From contig JBHPGW010000015.1 in the NCBI GenBank assembly GCA_042569785.1, positions 1-44,323 of the forward strand: a DNA stretch of 44,323 bases, given 5' to 3'. Positions 15,298 to 23,319 of the stretch are shown in pieces. Made by a program: the position numbers and the translations under genes. The first letter of the stretch is position 1. Every line of letters starts with the position of its first letter. Source of the DNA: JBHPGW01 sp042569785 (lineage in GTDB: Bacteria; Planctomycetota; Phycisphaerae; Sedimentisphaerales; Anaerobacaceae). A model generated the notes under the pieces. It saw only the letters and a list, made by a program, of their open reading frames with translations. It was not told the DNA's origin and made no database searches.

Positions 15298-15552
15298 ATT
15301 ATTATCTCCTTATAATAGTTTAAAGTTTCTCTAACTGATTATACTTATCGGCAATGTTAAACTAAATAAGTTAGTTAAAATAGGCAATTTGGCAGTTTTC
15401 TTAAAAAAATATTCAGGTTTGTCAATTTTGGCGAGAATCGGCTCTTTTATCGGGCTCAGGGGTTATTTTCTTAAAAAAAATGCTGGATTGAACAGCTATT
15501 TTGCCTGAAGAATCTTGTTGTTTTCGAATTTTTAGTGTAATCTCAAGGGGCT

Positions 15553-16674
15553 ATGGAAACGAGAATTCTAAAAATAGATACCGAGAACATTGATCTGTCA
15601 AAGCTAAGCCAGGCCGCTGAGGCCATCGATAACGGTCGGCTGGTCGCGTTTCCAACCGAAACCGTCTATGGGATCGCCTGCAGAGTGAAAAATGATTCGC
15701 TGGATAAGCTCAATAACTTAAAGGAAAGGGTCCCGCATAAGCACTATACTCTGCATGTCAGCGGGAATATCGATATTGGTAAATATGTGCCGAAATTGAC
15801 ACTCAGGGCACAGAAACTGATCAAAAACGCCTGGCCGGGCCCGTTGACGATTGTTTTCGAACTATCAGAAGAGGATGTCGAAGTACAGCGAAGTATGTTT
15901 GAAAAAGAGGTTTTCGAGCAACTCTACAGAAATAACAGCATAGGTATCCGCTGCCCGGAAAACGCGGTAGCGGCAAAATTGCTCGAACTGACCCAGAATC
16001 CAGTCGTTGCGCCCTCTGCCAACACGGCTGGCAAAAAGCCAGCCGTCAATGCTCAGGAGGTACTTGGGTATTTTGCTGGACAAATCGAGCTTGTAATCGA
16101 TGCGGGGCCATCCAAATACCGCCAAAACAGCACCGTTGTTAAGCTGGGTAAAGCCGGCATGAAAATATTAAGACCGGGTGCCGTTTCCTTTGACGATATC
16201 GAAGAAATGTCTACTATTGGCATTTTATTTGTCTGTACCGGCAATACCTGCCGAAGCCCGATGGCCGAAGCAATTTTTCATAAATATTTAGCTGAAAAAT
16301 TAGGTTGCGCACTTGACGAGGTGGAGAAAAAAGGCTATAAAGTATTTTCTGCAGGGACTATGGGTTTATCAGGTTTGCCGGTAAGTCCGGAGTCGGTTGC
16401 AGCATGTGCCGGAAAGGGACTCGATATAGAGAGCCATAAAAGTACTGCACTGACAGAAGAACTTATTGGACAAATGGATATTATATATACTATGAGCAGG
16501 TCGCATCTTGAGGTGGTCAAAACTGTTTGTCCGGAAGCGGCGGATAAGTGTAGGTTGCTGGAAGAGAAGAGCGACATCGCTGACCCGATCGGCCAGTCGC
16601 AGGACAGGTATAACAGATGTGCTGACGTGATAGAAAAAGCAGTTGAAAGAAGAGTTAGTGAGTTATGGATATGA
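15553..16674 (+). CDS. TsaC/Sua5-YwlE fusion: tRNA t6A synthesis domain plus low-molecular-weight phosphatase
   Basis: Residues 1-215 are a YrdC/Sua5 domain, the L-threonylcarbamoyladenylate synthase of the tRNA t6A pathway, with GRLVAFPTETVYGIAC, KNAWPGPLTIVF, GIRCPE, APSANTAG and ILRPGAVS. Residues 222-373 are a low-molecular-weight phosphatase with the P-loop C228-TGNTC-R234, YTMSRSHL, and the general acid region DIADPIGQS. In Bacillus the separate genes ywlC, ywlE and ywlF (rpiB) lie in this order, and here the first two are fused and rpiB overlaps the end. Thr232 occupies the place of YwlE Thr11, reported to favour phosphoarginine, so a protein-arginine phosphatase is predicted. The start at 15553 lacks a strong Shine-Dalgarno (AAGGGG close to the ATG). 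Confidence 0.88.
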   Translation: METRILKIDTENIDLSKLSQAAEAIDNGRLVAFPTETVYGIACRVKNDSLDKLNNLKERVPHKHYTLHVSGNIDIGKYVPKLTLRAQKLIKNAWPGPLTIVFELSEEDVEVQRSMFEKEVFEQLYRNNSIGIRCPENAVAAKLLELTQNPVVAPSANTAGKKPAVNAQEVLGYFAGQIELVIDAGPSKYRQNSTVVKLGKAGMKILRPGAVSFDDIEEMSTIGILFVCTGNTCRSPMAEAIFHKYLAEKLGCALDEVEKKGYKVFSAGTMGLSGLPVSPESVAACAGKGLDIESHKSTALTEELIGQMDIIYTMSRSHLEVVKTVCPEAADKCRLLEEKSDIADPIGQSQDRYNRCADVIEKAVERRVSELWI

Positions 16675-17141
16675 AAATTATAGTCGGAAGTGATCATCGA
16701 GGCTTTGAGATCAAGCAGCATGTCAAAGCTATCGTTACTCAGCTCGGGCATGAGTGCGTCGATGTCGGTACGCCCAATGACAATCCGGTCGATTATCCCG
16801 ACACCGCATACCTCGCTGCCAAAGCTATCTCGAACAAAGAAGCTGACCTGGCGATCTTAGCTTGCGGCACCGGCATAGGAATGAGCATCACAGCTAACAA
16901 GATCAAAGGGGTAAGAGCCGCTCTCTGTCACGATGAGCTAAGTGCGCAGATCTCACGTCACCATAACGACGCTAATGTCCTTTGTATATCCGGCGATTTA
17001 ATCGGCGAAGTACTGCTGAGAAAGATGGTCGAGGTCTGGCTCAGTACCGACTTCAGCGGCGGAAGACACGAACGACGCGTCAAAAAGATCAAAGCGATCG
17101 AAGATGGCAAAGACCCCAAAGACGTGAAAAACGAACAATAG
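16665..17141 (+). CDS. rpiB: ribose-5-phosphate isomerase B
   Basis: This 158-residue RpiB/LacAB family enzyme interconverts ribose 5-phosphate and ribulose 5-phosphate. It shows the family start KIIVGSDHRGFEIKQHVKA, the active-site region LAILACGTGIGMSITANKI with its conserved Cys, and the phosphate-contact segment CHDELSAQISRHHNDANVLC. It overlaps the phosphatase domain gene by ten bases, so translation is coupled. An ATG two codons downstream (16671) is an equally good start. The C-terminal tail beyond RRVKKI is short and charged. Confidence 0.93.
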   Translation: MDMKIIVGSDHRGFEIKQHVKAIVTQLGHECVDVGTPNDNPVDYPDTAYLAAKAISNKEADLAILACGTGIGMSITANKIKGVRAALCHDELSAQISRHHNDANVLCISGDLIGEVLLRKMVEVWLSTDFSGGRHERRVKKIKAIEDGKDPKDVKNEQ

Positions 17142-17164
17142 TTTCATCGCTCGTAACTCGAAAA

Positions 17165-17656
17165 TTAATAATAATATTTGAAGTTAATTATTATGTCCCA
17201 CTTATCGGGTAAGCCCTTGATTTTCTTTAGCGTGACATTATCGCATTGCAGTTTGGCCCATCGAATCTGGATCGTTGAGAGAAATTTCGCAAAACCTGCT
17301 ATGTCTACATTGTCGAGATTAACTGTAGCGCTTTTGGTTTTTTCTCCGCCGGTAGTCCTTGCGGGTTTTGAACTGATCGTGTAGTTGATATTGTACAAAG
17401 ACGCTATTTTATAGACGGCGTTGGCGTAATCGAATTCGACGCCATTTTTTCCAGCCTGGCCCTGTTCGAGTCTGCCCGGGTCGAGCTTCAATATTTTAGT
17501 TATGTATTGCTGGCCCTGTTCGAGTAGCTCAACCTCATCTTTGTAAGTACTTTCAGTTTCCGGCAGGTACACCGCCCAAAGCATTAAAGGCCAAAGCCCT
17601 ATCAACGCCGGAACAAGAATATAATAAAAAACCGGATTCCTATATATATCTTTCAT
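17165..17656 (-). CDS. gspM: type II secretion GspM/PilO-like inner-membrane protein
   Basis: This 163-residue protein has one membrane helix (YYILVPALIGLWPLMLWAVY, about residues 11-30) and a periplasmic alpha/beta domain. A segment KSATVNLDNVDIAGFAKFL leads to IQIRWAKLQCDNVTLKKI, which is the ferredoxin-like pattern of GspM and PilO. It closes the secretion operon, 17 bases after the GspL-like gene. Sequence similarity in this family is always weak, so the call rests mainly on topology, size and position. GspM pairs with GspL to form the inner-membrane platform. Confidence 0.68.
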   Translation of the reverse strand: MKDIYRNPVFYYILVPALIGLWPLMLWAVYLPETESTYKDEVELLEQGQQYITKILKLDPGRLEQGQAGKNGVEFDYANAVYKIASLYNINYTISSKPARTTGGEKTKSATVNLDNVDIAGFAKFLSTIQIRWAKLQCDNVTLKKIKGLPDKWDIIINFKYYY

Positions 17657-17673
17657 TTAACTAAGCCTTTCTT

Positions 17674-19167
17674 TTACTCTTTTTTCGGCACGATCGAAAT
17701 ATTGAAATTGCCTCGTCCGCCCTTAGGGTCCGTCTTGCTCGAGTCGATCTCAAAGCCGCTCTTTTTGAGAGCATCGTAAAGTTTCAATGTGCTCTTCTGG
17801 CTGGAAGTGCTACCCTCGATCCGGATACTCTTGGCGGCAATGGAAATCCTGTTTATTTGCAGTTTTGTTTTTTTCGCCGACTTATTGAACGCATCCAGAA
17901 CACCGGTCAGTTTCGACGATATCGATTGCTGGCCGGTAGCACTTATCAGCCCTTTCTTAACGCTTTCGATACGACGAGATTCACTGCCCAATCTTCTGGT
18001 CGCTTCCTTTAATTTGCCGGGCATCTTCCTGGCATTGAGTATAACCGCAAGGTAATCCTTTGCGAAAACTTTCCGAAGTTCTTTTCGAGGCTTATTCTTC
18101 TGGTTAAGCTGTACCTGTAAAAACAATCCGAGAGCGATAAAAAGAATCGTGGCTGAAACGCCGGCGTATTTGAGCGTCTTTTCCACACGCTGTTTTTTGC
18201 CCTGATAAGGCATAAAGTCGCTGCGGAAATTGACCGTTTTGTCCGCCTGTGAATTTGCCAGCCCCGCCCCGTAAGCGATCGCAAAATCCACCGAGTTAGC
18301 ACATTCACTCAAATCCTGCTCATCGACCTCGGCCATACCTGCCAAATCGACTCGTCTGCTCTCGATGCCCAGACTCTGGCCTATCGCAGCACAATCGACC
18401 GAATCGGCGGAATCGAATATCTCAAGACGATTTACGTTTTCAACACCCGGCAAGGCCATCGTCAATGGCAATTCTCTGCCCAGCAGTGCTGTCCTGTCCT
18501 GCCTGGCAGATACAAGAAATGTCCGCATTGACTTGGCTTTTTGAGCACTGTCCGCAGCGATAAAATAGCCGTTACTTTCACTCATAAATGCGAACAGGCT
18601 CGTTTCACCTTCAGCCTGCTTTGTATTTTGTTCGACGAATCTGGCAAGAGAAGTTACATCGGGCTCAGCAGTCACAGGGTCGATGCCATTAGCCTGGAGA
18701 GCATGGAGTATCTCGCGGAGTAATGTTTTTTCCGCGGTAAAAACGCCTAACTCCGAACCGTCATCATCGCTGGACGTTACTTGAAATGCGATAGCAACAT
18801 TACTCACATCGGCAGCAAGCACCTCTTCGGTATCGAACCTCACCGTTGACGCGATTTGTTTGACATCGCCGAACGCACTGTGAACGCTGTGCTGCATAAA
18901 CATCGCGCAATCCAAAGCTATCGCGACTTCGCAATCCTTGTATGACGGAATTTTTTCCTCGCATTTGCCGACGATCATTTCTACCAGTGACGCAGCTTGC
19001 GTTTTGGACTCTGTCTGCGCCTGATCTTCGAGACAAACACTAAAACAGCCCTTAATTTTCTTACCTCCCGCGCTATGCGAATCAAGAAGTACCACTGTCG
19101 CGGCATTTTTGCGTATGTATATGCCAAGGTAATCACGCTTTTTTACATTGTATAAGCTCTTGTTCAT
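17674..19167 (-). CDS. gspL: type II secretion GspL-like (PilM/PilN-type) protein
   Basis: This 497-residue protein begins with an actin-like cytoplasmic domain (DYLGIYIRKNAATVVLLDSH, VAIALDCAMF, RFDTEEVLAADV) as in PilM and GspL. A single membrane helix follows at about residues 335-353 (VSATILFIALGLFLQVQL), then a periplasmic coiled coil and a small ferredoxin-like domain (LQINRISIAAKSIRIEGS, STLKLYDALKKSGFEID) as in PilN. It should recruit the GspE ATPase to the membrane. The sequence lies between gspK and gspM, the standard order. Compared with Proteobacterial GspL (about 400 residues) it is longer. Confidence 0.78.
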   Translation of the reverse strand: MNKSLYNVKKRDYLGIYIRKNAATVVLLDSHSAGGKKIKGCFSVCLEDQAQTESKTQAASLVEMIVGKCEEKIPSYKDCEVAIALDCAMFMQHSVHSAFGDVKQIASTVRFDTEEVLAADVSNVAIAFQVTSSDDDGSELGVFTAEKTLLREILHALQANGIDPVTAEPDVTSLARFVEQNTKQAEGETSLFAFMSESNGYFIAADSAQKAKSMRTFLVSARQDRTALLGRELPLTMALPGVENVNRLEIFDSADSVDCAAIGQSLGIESRRVDLAGMAEVDEQDLSECANSVDFAIAYGAGLANSQADKTVNFRSDFMPYQGKKQRVEKTLKYAGVSATILFIALGLFLQVQLNQKNKPRKELRKVFAKDYLAVILNARKMPGKLKEATRRLGSESRRIESVKKGLISATGQQSISSKLTGVLDAFNKSAKKTKLQINRISIAAKSIRIEGSTSSQKSTLKLYDALKKSGFEIDSSKTDPKGGRGNFNISIVPKKE

Positions 19168-19195
19168 AATTATAATTTCTCAGTGTTAAAATTTT

Positions 19196-20605
19196 TCAGC
19201 CTGAAATTACAGCTATTCGCCTTATCCTTTGACCGGCTTTTTTCGTCTTATCTAAAGTTACCGCTATGACCGCAGAGGCCTTAGCAGTTCCGCTTACAGC
19301 TGTCACTTTAATCGTAAAGAAACTGCTCCGGGTCGTAATGAATCTTTCACACTTACGGATCGAATCCGAATATCTTAACAGTTCACTCTGCAGTTCGTCC
19401 ACATCTTTAAAAGGTTTTATTCGCCTTTGCTGTATGATCTGATCAGCGATCTCTTTATAATCTCCGCCGAAATTAAATACAGCTTCGAGCACCTGTCGCG
19501 GAGCAGTGTTTACATTGACCTTGGCAGAACCCCACATCGCTATATATTTTAATGCCGATTCTTTGCGTCTGTCACTGAGAACCGTGGGCTCGGCGAGACT
19601 GTGACGGTCGATCATCGAACTGTGCAAAAGCTTGGAAAAATCTTCGCTCTGCCTGGCGATTTGTTCCGCAACCGATATTACAACTATACTTTTTTTTGCC
19701 GCTGGTGCCTTTCGTTTCCTCCTCCTTCTCCTGTTCGCAGAACGTGAATCTGTTCGTTCGACCTTTTTCTTTTTGGGCTTGAATTCAACCTCAAAGGGCT
19801 TGATCTCTCCTATCTCAGCGAGCTGTTCTTTCAGCAGATCGACCTGGTAGTCGTTAACATCCATCCACTCACAAAATGTCTCGAAGCCTGCCTCTATTTC
19901 ACGTGCTATCTCCGGGTCGTCCATCATCATCCAGCAGATCGGGTATTTGGCGTTCTCGTCTTCGATCTCGATCCTCACCCTGGCGGTACCTATCTCGAAT
20001 TCCACAGGCTCAATTACCAAAGGCCACCGGCTGCCATAAGGCCCGCGAATCTTAACGCCGCTACTGTCACGGTCACGGAATTTATCTATCCCCAGATTTC
20101 TCGTCCAAAGGCTATTCGAATCATTTGAATCTTCGTACTCGTCATATTCATCGTAGTAATCGTCGTCATAAAGATCATCATCGTAAAGATCATTGTCATC
20201 GTAGATGTCTTTTTTGCCTCTACGCTTTTTAGTACCTCTGTATTTTTTGTCCGGCTCATTTACGTCGATCTCATTGGCATCGAACCACTGCAGTAGAAAT
20301 TCTTCATATTCTTCTTCGCTGAGCCAGAACACATCCGAAAAGTCCGGCTCGTTCGGGCGGTCGAGAAGTATCGCGTTCACATCCTCGATCGTCGCGAACG
20401 CGTATTTCAACGCTGAATCGCAACCGTAACGCGCCAACTGATAATTTATGATGTACTGACGCCGGTGACGTTCACTGGAAACGTTAGTGCTTATAGTGTA
20501 ACCGAGTATCGATAACACTATCAGCAGCACCAGCGTCACCAAAAGCACCACACCGCTGCACCTGTGATTACTACTCTTTTGTAGGATCAATCGTTTCATT
20601 AACAT
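19196..20605 (-). CDS. gspK: type II secretion minor pseudopilin GspK
   Basis: From the ATG at 20605 the protein has 469 residues. The prepilin site is HRCSG|VVLLVTLVLLIVLSI, and position +5 is not Glu, as is usual for GspK. The large alpha domain ends with the GspK helix-hairpin-helix pattern KVNVNTAPRQVLEAVFN and FKDVDELQSEL. Near residue 135 there is an unusual acidic run rich in D and Y (DDNDLYDDDLYDDDYYDEYD), and near residue 270 a basic KKKKVER...RRRRKRK tract. It overlaps gspJ by 35 bases. The frame stays open to a GTG at 20644, but the later start gives a normal leader. GspK caps the pseudopilus tip with GspI and GspJ. Confidence 0.82.
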   Translation of the reverse strand: MLMKRLILQKSSNHRCSGVVLLVTLVLLIVLSILGYTISTNVSSERHRRQYIINYQLARYGCDSALKYAFATIEDVNAILLDRPNEPDFSDVFWLSEEEYEEFLLQWFDANEIDVNEPDKKYRGTKKRRGKKDIYDDNDLYDDDLYDDDYYDEYDEYEDSNDSNSLWTRNLGIDKFRDRDSSGVKIRGPYGSRWPLVIEPVEFEIGTARVRIEIEDENAKYPICWMMMDDPEIAREIEAGFETFCEWMDVNDYQVDLLKEQLAEIGEIKPFEVEFKPKKKKVERTDSRSANRRRRRKRKAPAAKKSIVVISVAEQIARQSEDFSKLLHSSMIDRHSLAEPTVLSDRRKESALKYIAMWGSAKVNVNTAPRQVLEAVFNFGGDYKEIADQIIQQRRIKPFKDVDELQSELLRYSDSIRKCERFITTRSSFFTIKVTAVSGTAKASAVIAVTLDKTKKAGQRIRRIAVISG

Positions 20606-21425
20606 CTTTTCCCATCTCGTCCTTTTCAGAACCCGAACCTTCACCTTCTTCTGCCGATTCGGAACTCTCGGAGCCTATATCGTTTCCGTCCTCAACTTCA
20701 CCTTCATACTCGTCATCGTACTCTCGCTTGACGACCATAAAGTTGACTTTCCTGGTCCTGTCGACAGCGATAGCGCGGGTAAATTTGTCCTGCTCATCCA
20801 CGTCTAAACCGCCTGTAAGCTTTTCAAAAGGTTCGCCGAAAGAAAGCGTTATCCACACGCCGGCCGGCAGCTTGGTTTCGATCCAGCTATCCTGAAAACT
20901 TTCACCCTGCGGAACCTGTATTTTAAAAAAAGTCACACCCTCGCAAATCGGTACGAACAACTCTCGCTCCCAGCCCTCTTTGTCCTGGTCAAGAAGTTTA
21001 TCTTCAAGAACGAGCCCAGAGTGACTGCGGTAAAGAACAAGCCCGTTAACGTCACTGTCGTAATCATAGCTGCTCTGCCAGATGATCTCTTCGAGTACCT
21101 GTGCCTTATCGTCACTGTCATATATCTTCTTTTCGATCTTCAGCATCGCAGCCGGATAACCTTCGATCGTCTTATTGGCTATCGTTATCTTTACGTCATC
21201 ATCAGCGGCAATTACAGAGTCGAGGTCTTCGGCTATACGCTGGAGCACCTCACGGGGCAAACGGTTATCGTTAAGCTGTCGCCTCACCGCCGCCGCCGAA
21301 CTCTCCACCCTGCTCCAAACACCCAAAACCGCCACCAGAACAAGCGAACCGATAGTTATCGCCGCAAGCAGCTCTGCCAGCGAAAAGCCTTTCAAACGCC
21401 CATGTATTTTAAAGTTATCTCTCAT
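20571..21425 (-). CDS. gspJ: type II secretion minor pseudopilin GspJ
   Basis: From the ATG at 21425 the protein has 284 residues with a 13-residue leader and the prepilin site RLKG|FSLAELLAAI, including Glu at +5. This ATG is one base after the gspI stop, which suggests coupled translation; an in-frame ATG at 21449 is an alternative. The globular part contains PREVLQRIAEDLDSVIAADD and IIWQSSYDYDSD, in line with GspJ. The last 45 residues are very acidic (EYDDEYEGEVEDGNDI, SESSESAEEGEGSGSEKDE), which is not typical of the family. The order H-I-J-K supports the assignment. Confidence 0.8.
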   Translation of the reverse strand: MRDNFKIHGRLKGFSLAELLAAITIGSLVLVAVLGVWSRVESSAAAVRRQLNDNRLPREVLQRIAEDLDSVIAADDDVKITIANKTIEGYPAAMLKIEKKIYDSDDKAQVLEEIIWQSSYDYDSDVNGLVLYRSHSGLVLEDKLLDQDKEGWERELFVPICEGVTFFKIQVPQGESFQDSWIETKLPAGVWITLSFGEPFEKLTGGLDVDEQDKFTRAIAVDRTRKVNFMVVKREYDDEYEGEVEDGNDIGSESSESAEEGEGSGSEKDEMGKDVNETIDPTKE

Positions 21426-21426
21426 A

Positions 21427-22314
21427 TCAATGACAGCTGTTCCACGCATTTATCATATCACCGAAAGACATTGCCATAAGTTCCGCTGCGGTATAACCAC
21501 AATACAACTGTTCTGTTGGGTCTGTTTCAGTATCTGTTTCAGTATCTATTTCAGGGTCTACTTCAGGGTCTATTGTGGGATCTATTTCTGGGCCTGGAGC
21601 GGAAGTTTTCGGCGCCGCAGCACCAGTGAAAGCTGCGTAACGTTTTTTCACCTCCAGTTCAGCTTCAAGCGGCGGATTACCGTCAAAGTCTTTGTACAGG
21701 TCCAGATATTCCTTAATAAAATCACCCTCATCGGTCACAGGCATACCGTTATCTACCCATTCTTCGATCACTTCCTCATCCACGCCTGTATACTCGGCAG
21801 CTTCTTCAATTGTTTCCACTAATTGATCTGCCATTTTCAGCCTGTCTTTTTCTTTTTGCTTTTCTTTCATCAGTTCCAGCAATTGCTGTTTAGTCAGGCC
21901 GGTCAACCAGCTTGTCAACTCTATCCTCTGTAACTCACCCGCCATATCCTCGTATTCAGCTGAGCAGACTCCCTGCACCCACAATCGGTTGGTCAAAGGC
22001 TCATAAAACGTTTCAACTTTTGTTTCCCATTGGATATCCGGATACTTTTCGCTGTAGCCGAACTCGGTCATTTCTTCGACCTTAACCGAAGCAAGAAGAA
22101 GCTCCATTTTATCTCTTGCTATCTCGAATGCCCGCGTACGGATTACCGATTCAGCGGCTGAGTCCATACTCCTTTCCAGAACGACGAGCACACTCGAACA
22201 GATAAGCCCTAATATCGCCAAAGCTGTCACTACCTCTATCAGGCTAAAGCCCCTGGAGGCTCGCTGATAAGCGAATCTTTTACTGCTGGTTTTCTTTTTA
22301 GAACCAAACTTCAT
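21427..22314 (-). CDS. gspI: type II secretion minor pseudopilin GspI
   Basis: This 295-residue protein has a prepilin leader ending RASRG|FSLIEVVTALAILGL, with Glu at +5. It has the GspI features of a short alternating domain (RAFEIARDKMELLLASV, IQWETKVETF). Usual GspI proteins have about 120-130 residues. Here about 150 extra residues follow, including a Lys/Glu helix (ELMKEKQKEKDRLKMAD) and an Asp/Glu/Thr repeat region (EIDPTIDPEVDPEIDTETD), encoded by degenerate 12-base repeats at about 21518-21595. It overlaps gspH by 17 bases. The role is tip assembly with GspJ and GspK. The long acidic tail may bind calcium, which is inference. Confidence 0.8.
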   Translation of the reverse strand: MKFGSKKKTSSKRFAYQRASRGFSLIEVVTALAILGLICSSVLVVLERSMDSAAESVIRTRAFEIARDKMELLLASVKVEEMTEFGYSEKYPDIQWETKVETFYEPLTNRLWVQGVCSAEYEDMAGELQRIELTSWLTGLTKQQLLELMKEKQKEKDRLKMADQLVETIEEAAEYTGVDEEVIEEWVDNGMPVTDEGDFIKEYLDLYKDFDGNPPLEAELEVKKRYAAFTGAAAPKTSAPGPEIDPTIDPEVDPEIDTETDTETDPTEQLYCGYTAAELMAMSFGDMINAWNSCH

Positions 22315-22900
22315 CTTTACGTTTCGGCCACATCATCTCGATATCGCCTTGCTCCAAAGTTACTACATTGTCCATTCGATTAATAATTATCGTATAAGGC
22401 CTATCGTCCTCATCGAGCAGCACGATCCTGCCGCCATTTTGCCAACCTGCCCTGCTGACCCTGAATATCGCCACAAGGTGCTCTTCGTCGGTTTCGATCA
22501 TATCGTCAAACAAAACATAATCCACAAAACAGTTACTTCCAAACGTCCCTTCAGCGATTATGTCTTCTTCGAAAACTTCAGTAAAATCCAGCGAAGTAAA
22601 CTCACGAAGCATGTAGTTCTGCTCAGCAAGGTCTATAATAACTTCGTATCTTCTATCGCTCTGGCTCGCGGCATTGACCGCCATCTGCAAAGTCAGAACA
22701 AAATCCTGCACCTGTGATTTAAATTTACCCCTGGTCAAGAGCCCAAAAAGATTCATCTGAGCCATCGCAACAAAAAGCGAAAGCAGAACCGTCGCAATCA
22801 CCAACTCGGTTAACGTAAATCCAGAACGATTTCGAGATACGAGATACGAGATACGAGATACGCCATTAGCGTGCGTCTGTGCTGAACAAGTCCGTGTCAT
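22298..22900 (-). CDS. gspH: type II secretion minor pseudopilin GspH
   Basis: From the ATG at 22900 the protein has 200 residues, with the prepilin site RNRSG|FTLTELVIATVLLSL. The domain that follows (VQDFVLTLQMAVNAASQSDR, YEVIIDLAEQNYMLREF, GRIVLLDEDDRPYTI) is that of GspH/FimT. A GTG three codons upstream (22909) is an alternative start, and the gene overlaps gspG by 35 bases. The leader is long because four tandem copies of a 7-base unit (22833-22860) encode part of it (SRISYLVSRN). Gain or loss of one unit would shift the frame before the mature protein. Confidence 0.82.
   Translation of the reverse strand: MTRTCSAQTHANGVSRISYLVSRNRSGFTLTELVIATVLLSLFVAMAQMNLFGLLTRGKFKSQVQDFVLTLQMAVNAASQSDRRYEVIIDLAEQNYMLREFTSLDFTEVFEEDIIAEGTFGSNCFVDYVLFDDMIETDEEHLVAIFRVSRAGWQNGGRIVLLDEDDRPYTIIINRMDNVVTLEQGDIEMMWPKRKDEVWF
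22833..22860. repeat. four tandem copies of a 7-bp unit inside gspH
   Basis: The unit CGAGATA is repeated exactly four times on the plus strand and is followed by CG. It lies between the gspH start codon and its prepilin cleavage site. Because seven is not a multiple of three, slipped-strand gain or loss of a unit changes the reading frame. Confidence 0.9.
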
Positions 22901-23312
22901 AATCTTCACCGCCCTCTTCTTTGTCAGCGCCGTAACTTTTGATCACAAACGCTCCACCGCTCTCAGGATACATCTCATAAATAAATTCCTCGCCCCAGCC
23001 GTCTGCAGGTAGTTCGGTAGTATCCAGATACCCGTCAGACTGCCAGTAGTCGACGTCGCCTGGCTCGACGATCAACTCTTCAAGACCGTCTTCCTCGGTA
23101 GGATAGCGCCCCGTATCCATCCTGAACTGCTTTACCGCGTAGTGCAGTGTCTTGAGGTTAGCTTTGGTCGTGGTAACACGAGCCCTATCGGTTTGCCCCA
23201 TAAAATTACGAACCACTACCGTCGCCAGCAGCCCTAAAATTATAAGTACCGCCATCAATTCAACCATCGTAAAACCTGCTCTGACTTTTCTATCTTCTCT
23301 TTTCATGCTCAT
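22866..23312 (-). CDS. gspG: type II secretion major pseudopilin GspG
   Basis: This 148-residue protein starts at the ATG at 23312, which has AGGAGC just upstream; an earlier in-frame start at 23366 would only add a non-conserved leader. The prepilin site is VRAG|FTMVELMAVLIILGLLAT with Glu at +5. The domain has the GspG pattern LKTLHYAVKQFRMDTGRYPT, EEDGLEEL, LPADGWGEEFIYEMYPE and a C-terminal acidic loop (SYGADKEEGGEDYDTD) that normally binds calcium. GspG builds the pseudopilus shaft. It follows gspF by seven bases. Confidence 0.93.
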   Translation of the reverse strand: MSMKREDRKVRAGFTMVELMAVLIILGLLATVVVRNFMGQTDRARVTTTKANLKTLHYAVKQFRMDTGRYPTEEDGLEELIVEPGDVDYWQSDGYLDTTELPADGWGEEFIYEMYPESGGAFVIKSYGADKEEGGEDYDTDLFSTDAR

Positions 23313-23319
23313 AATGCTC

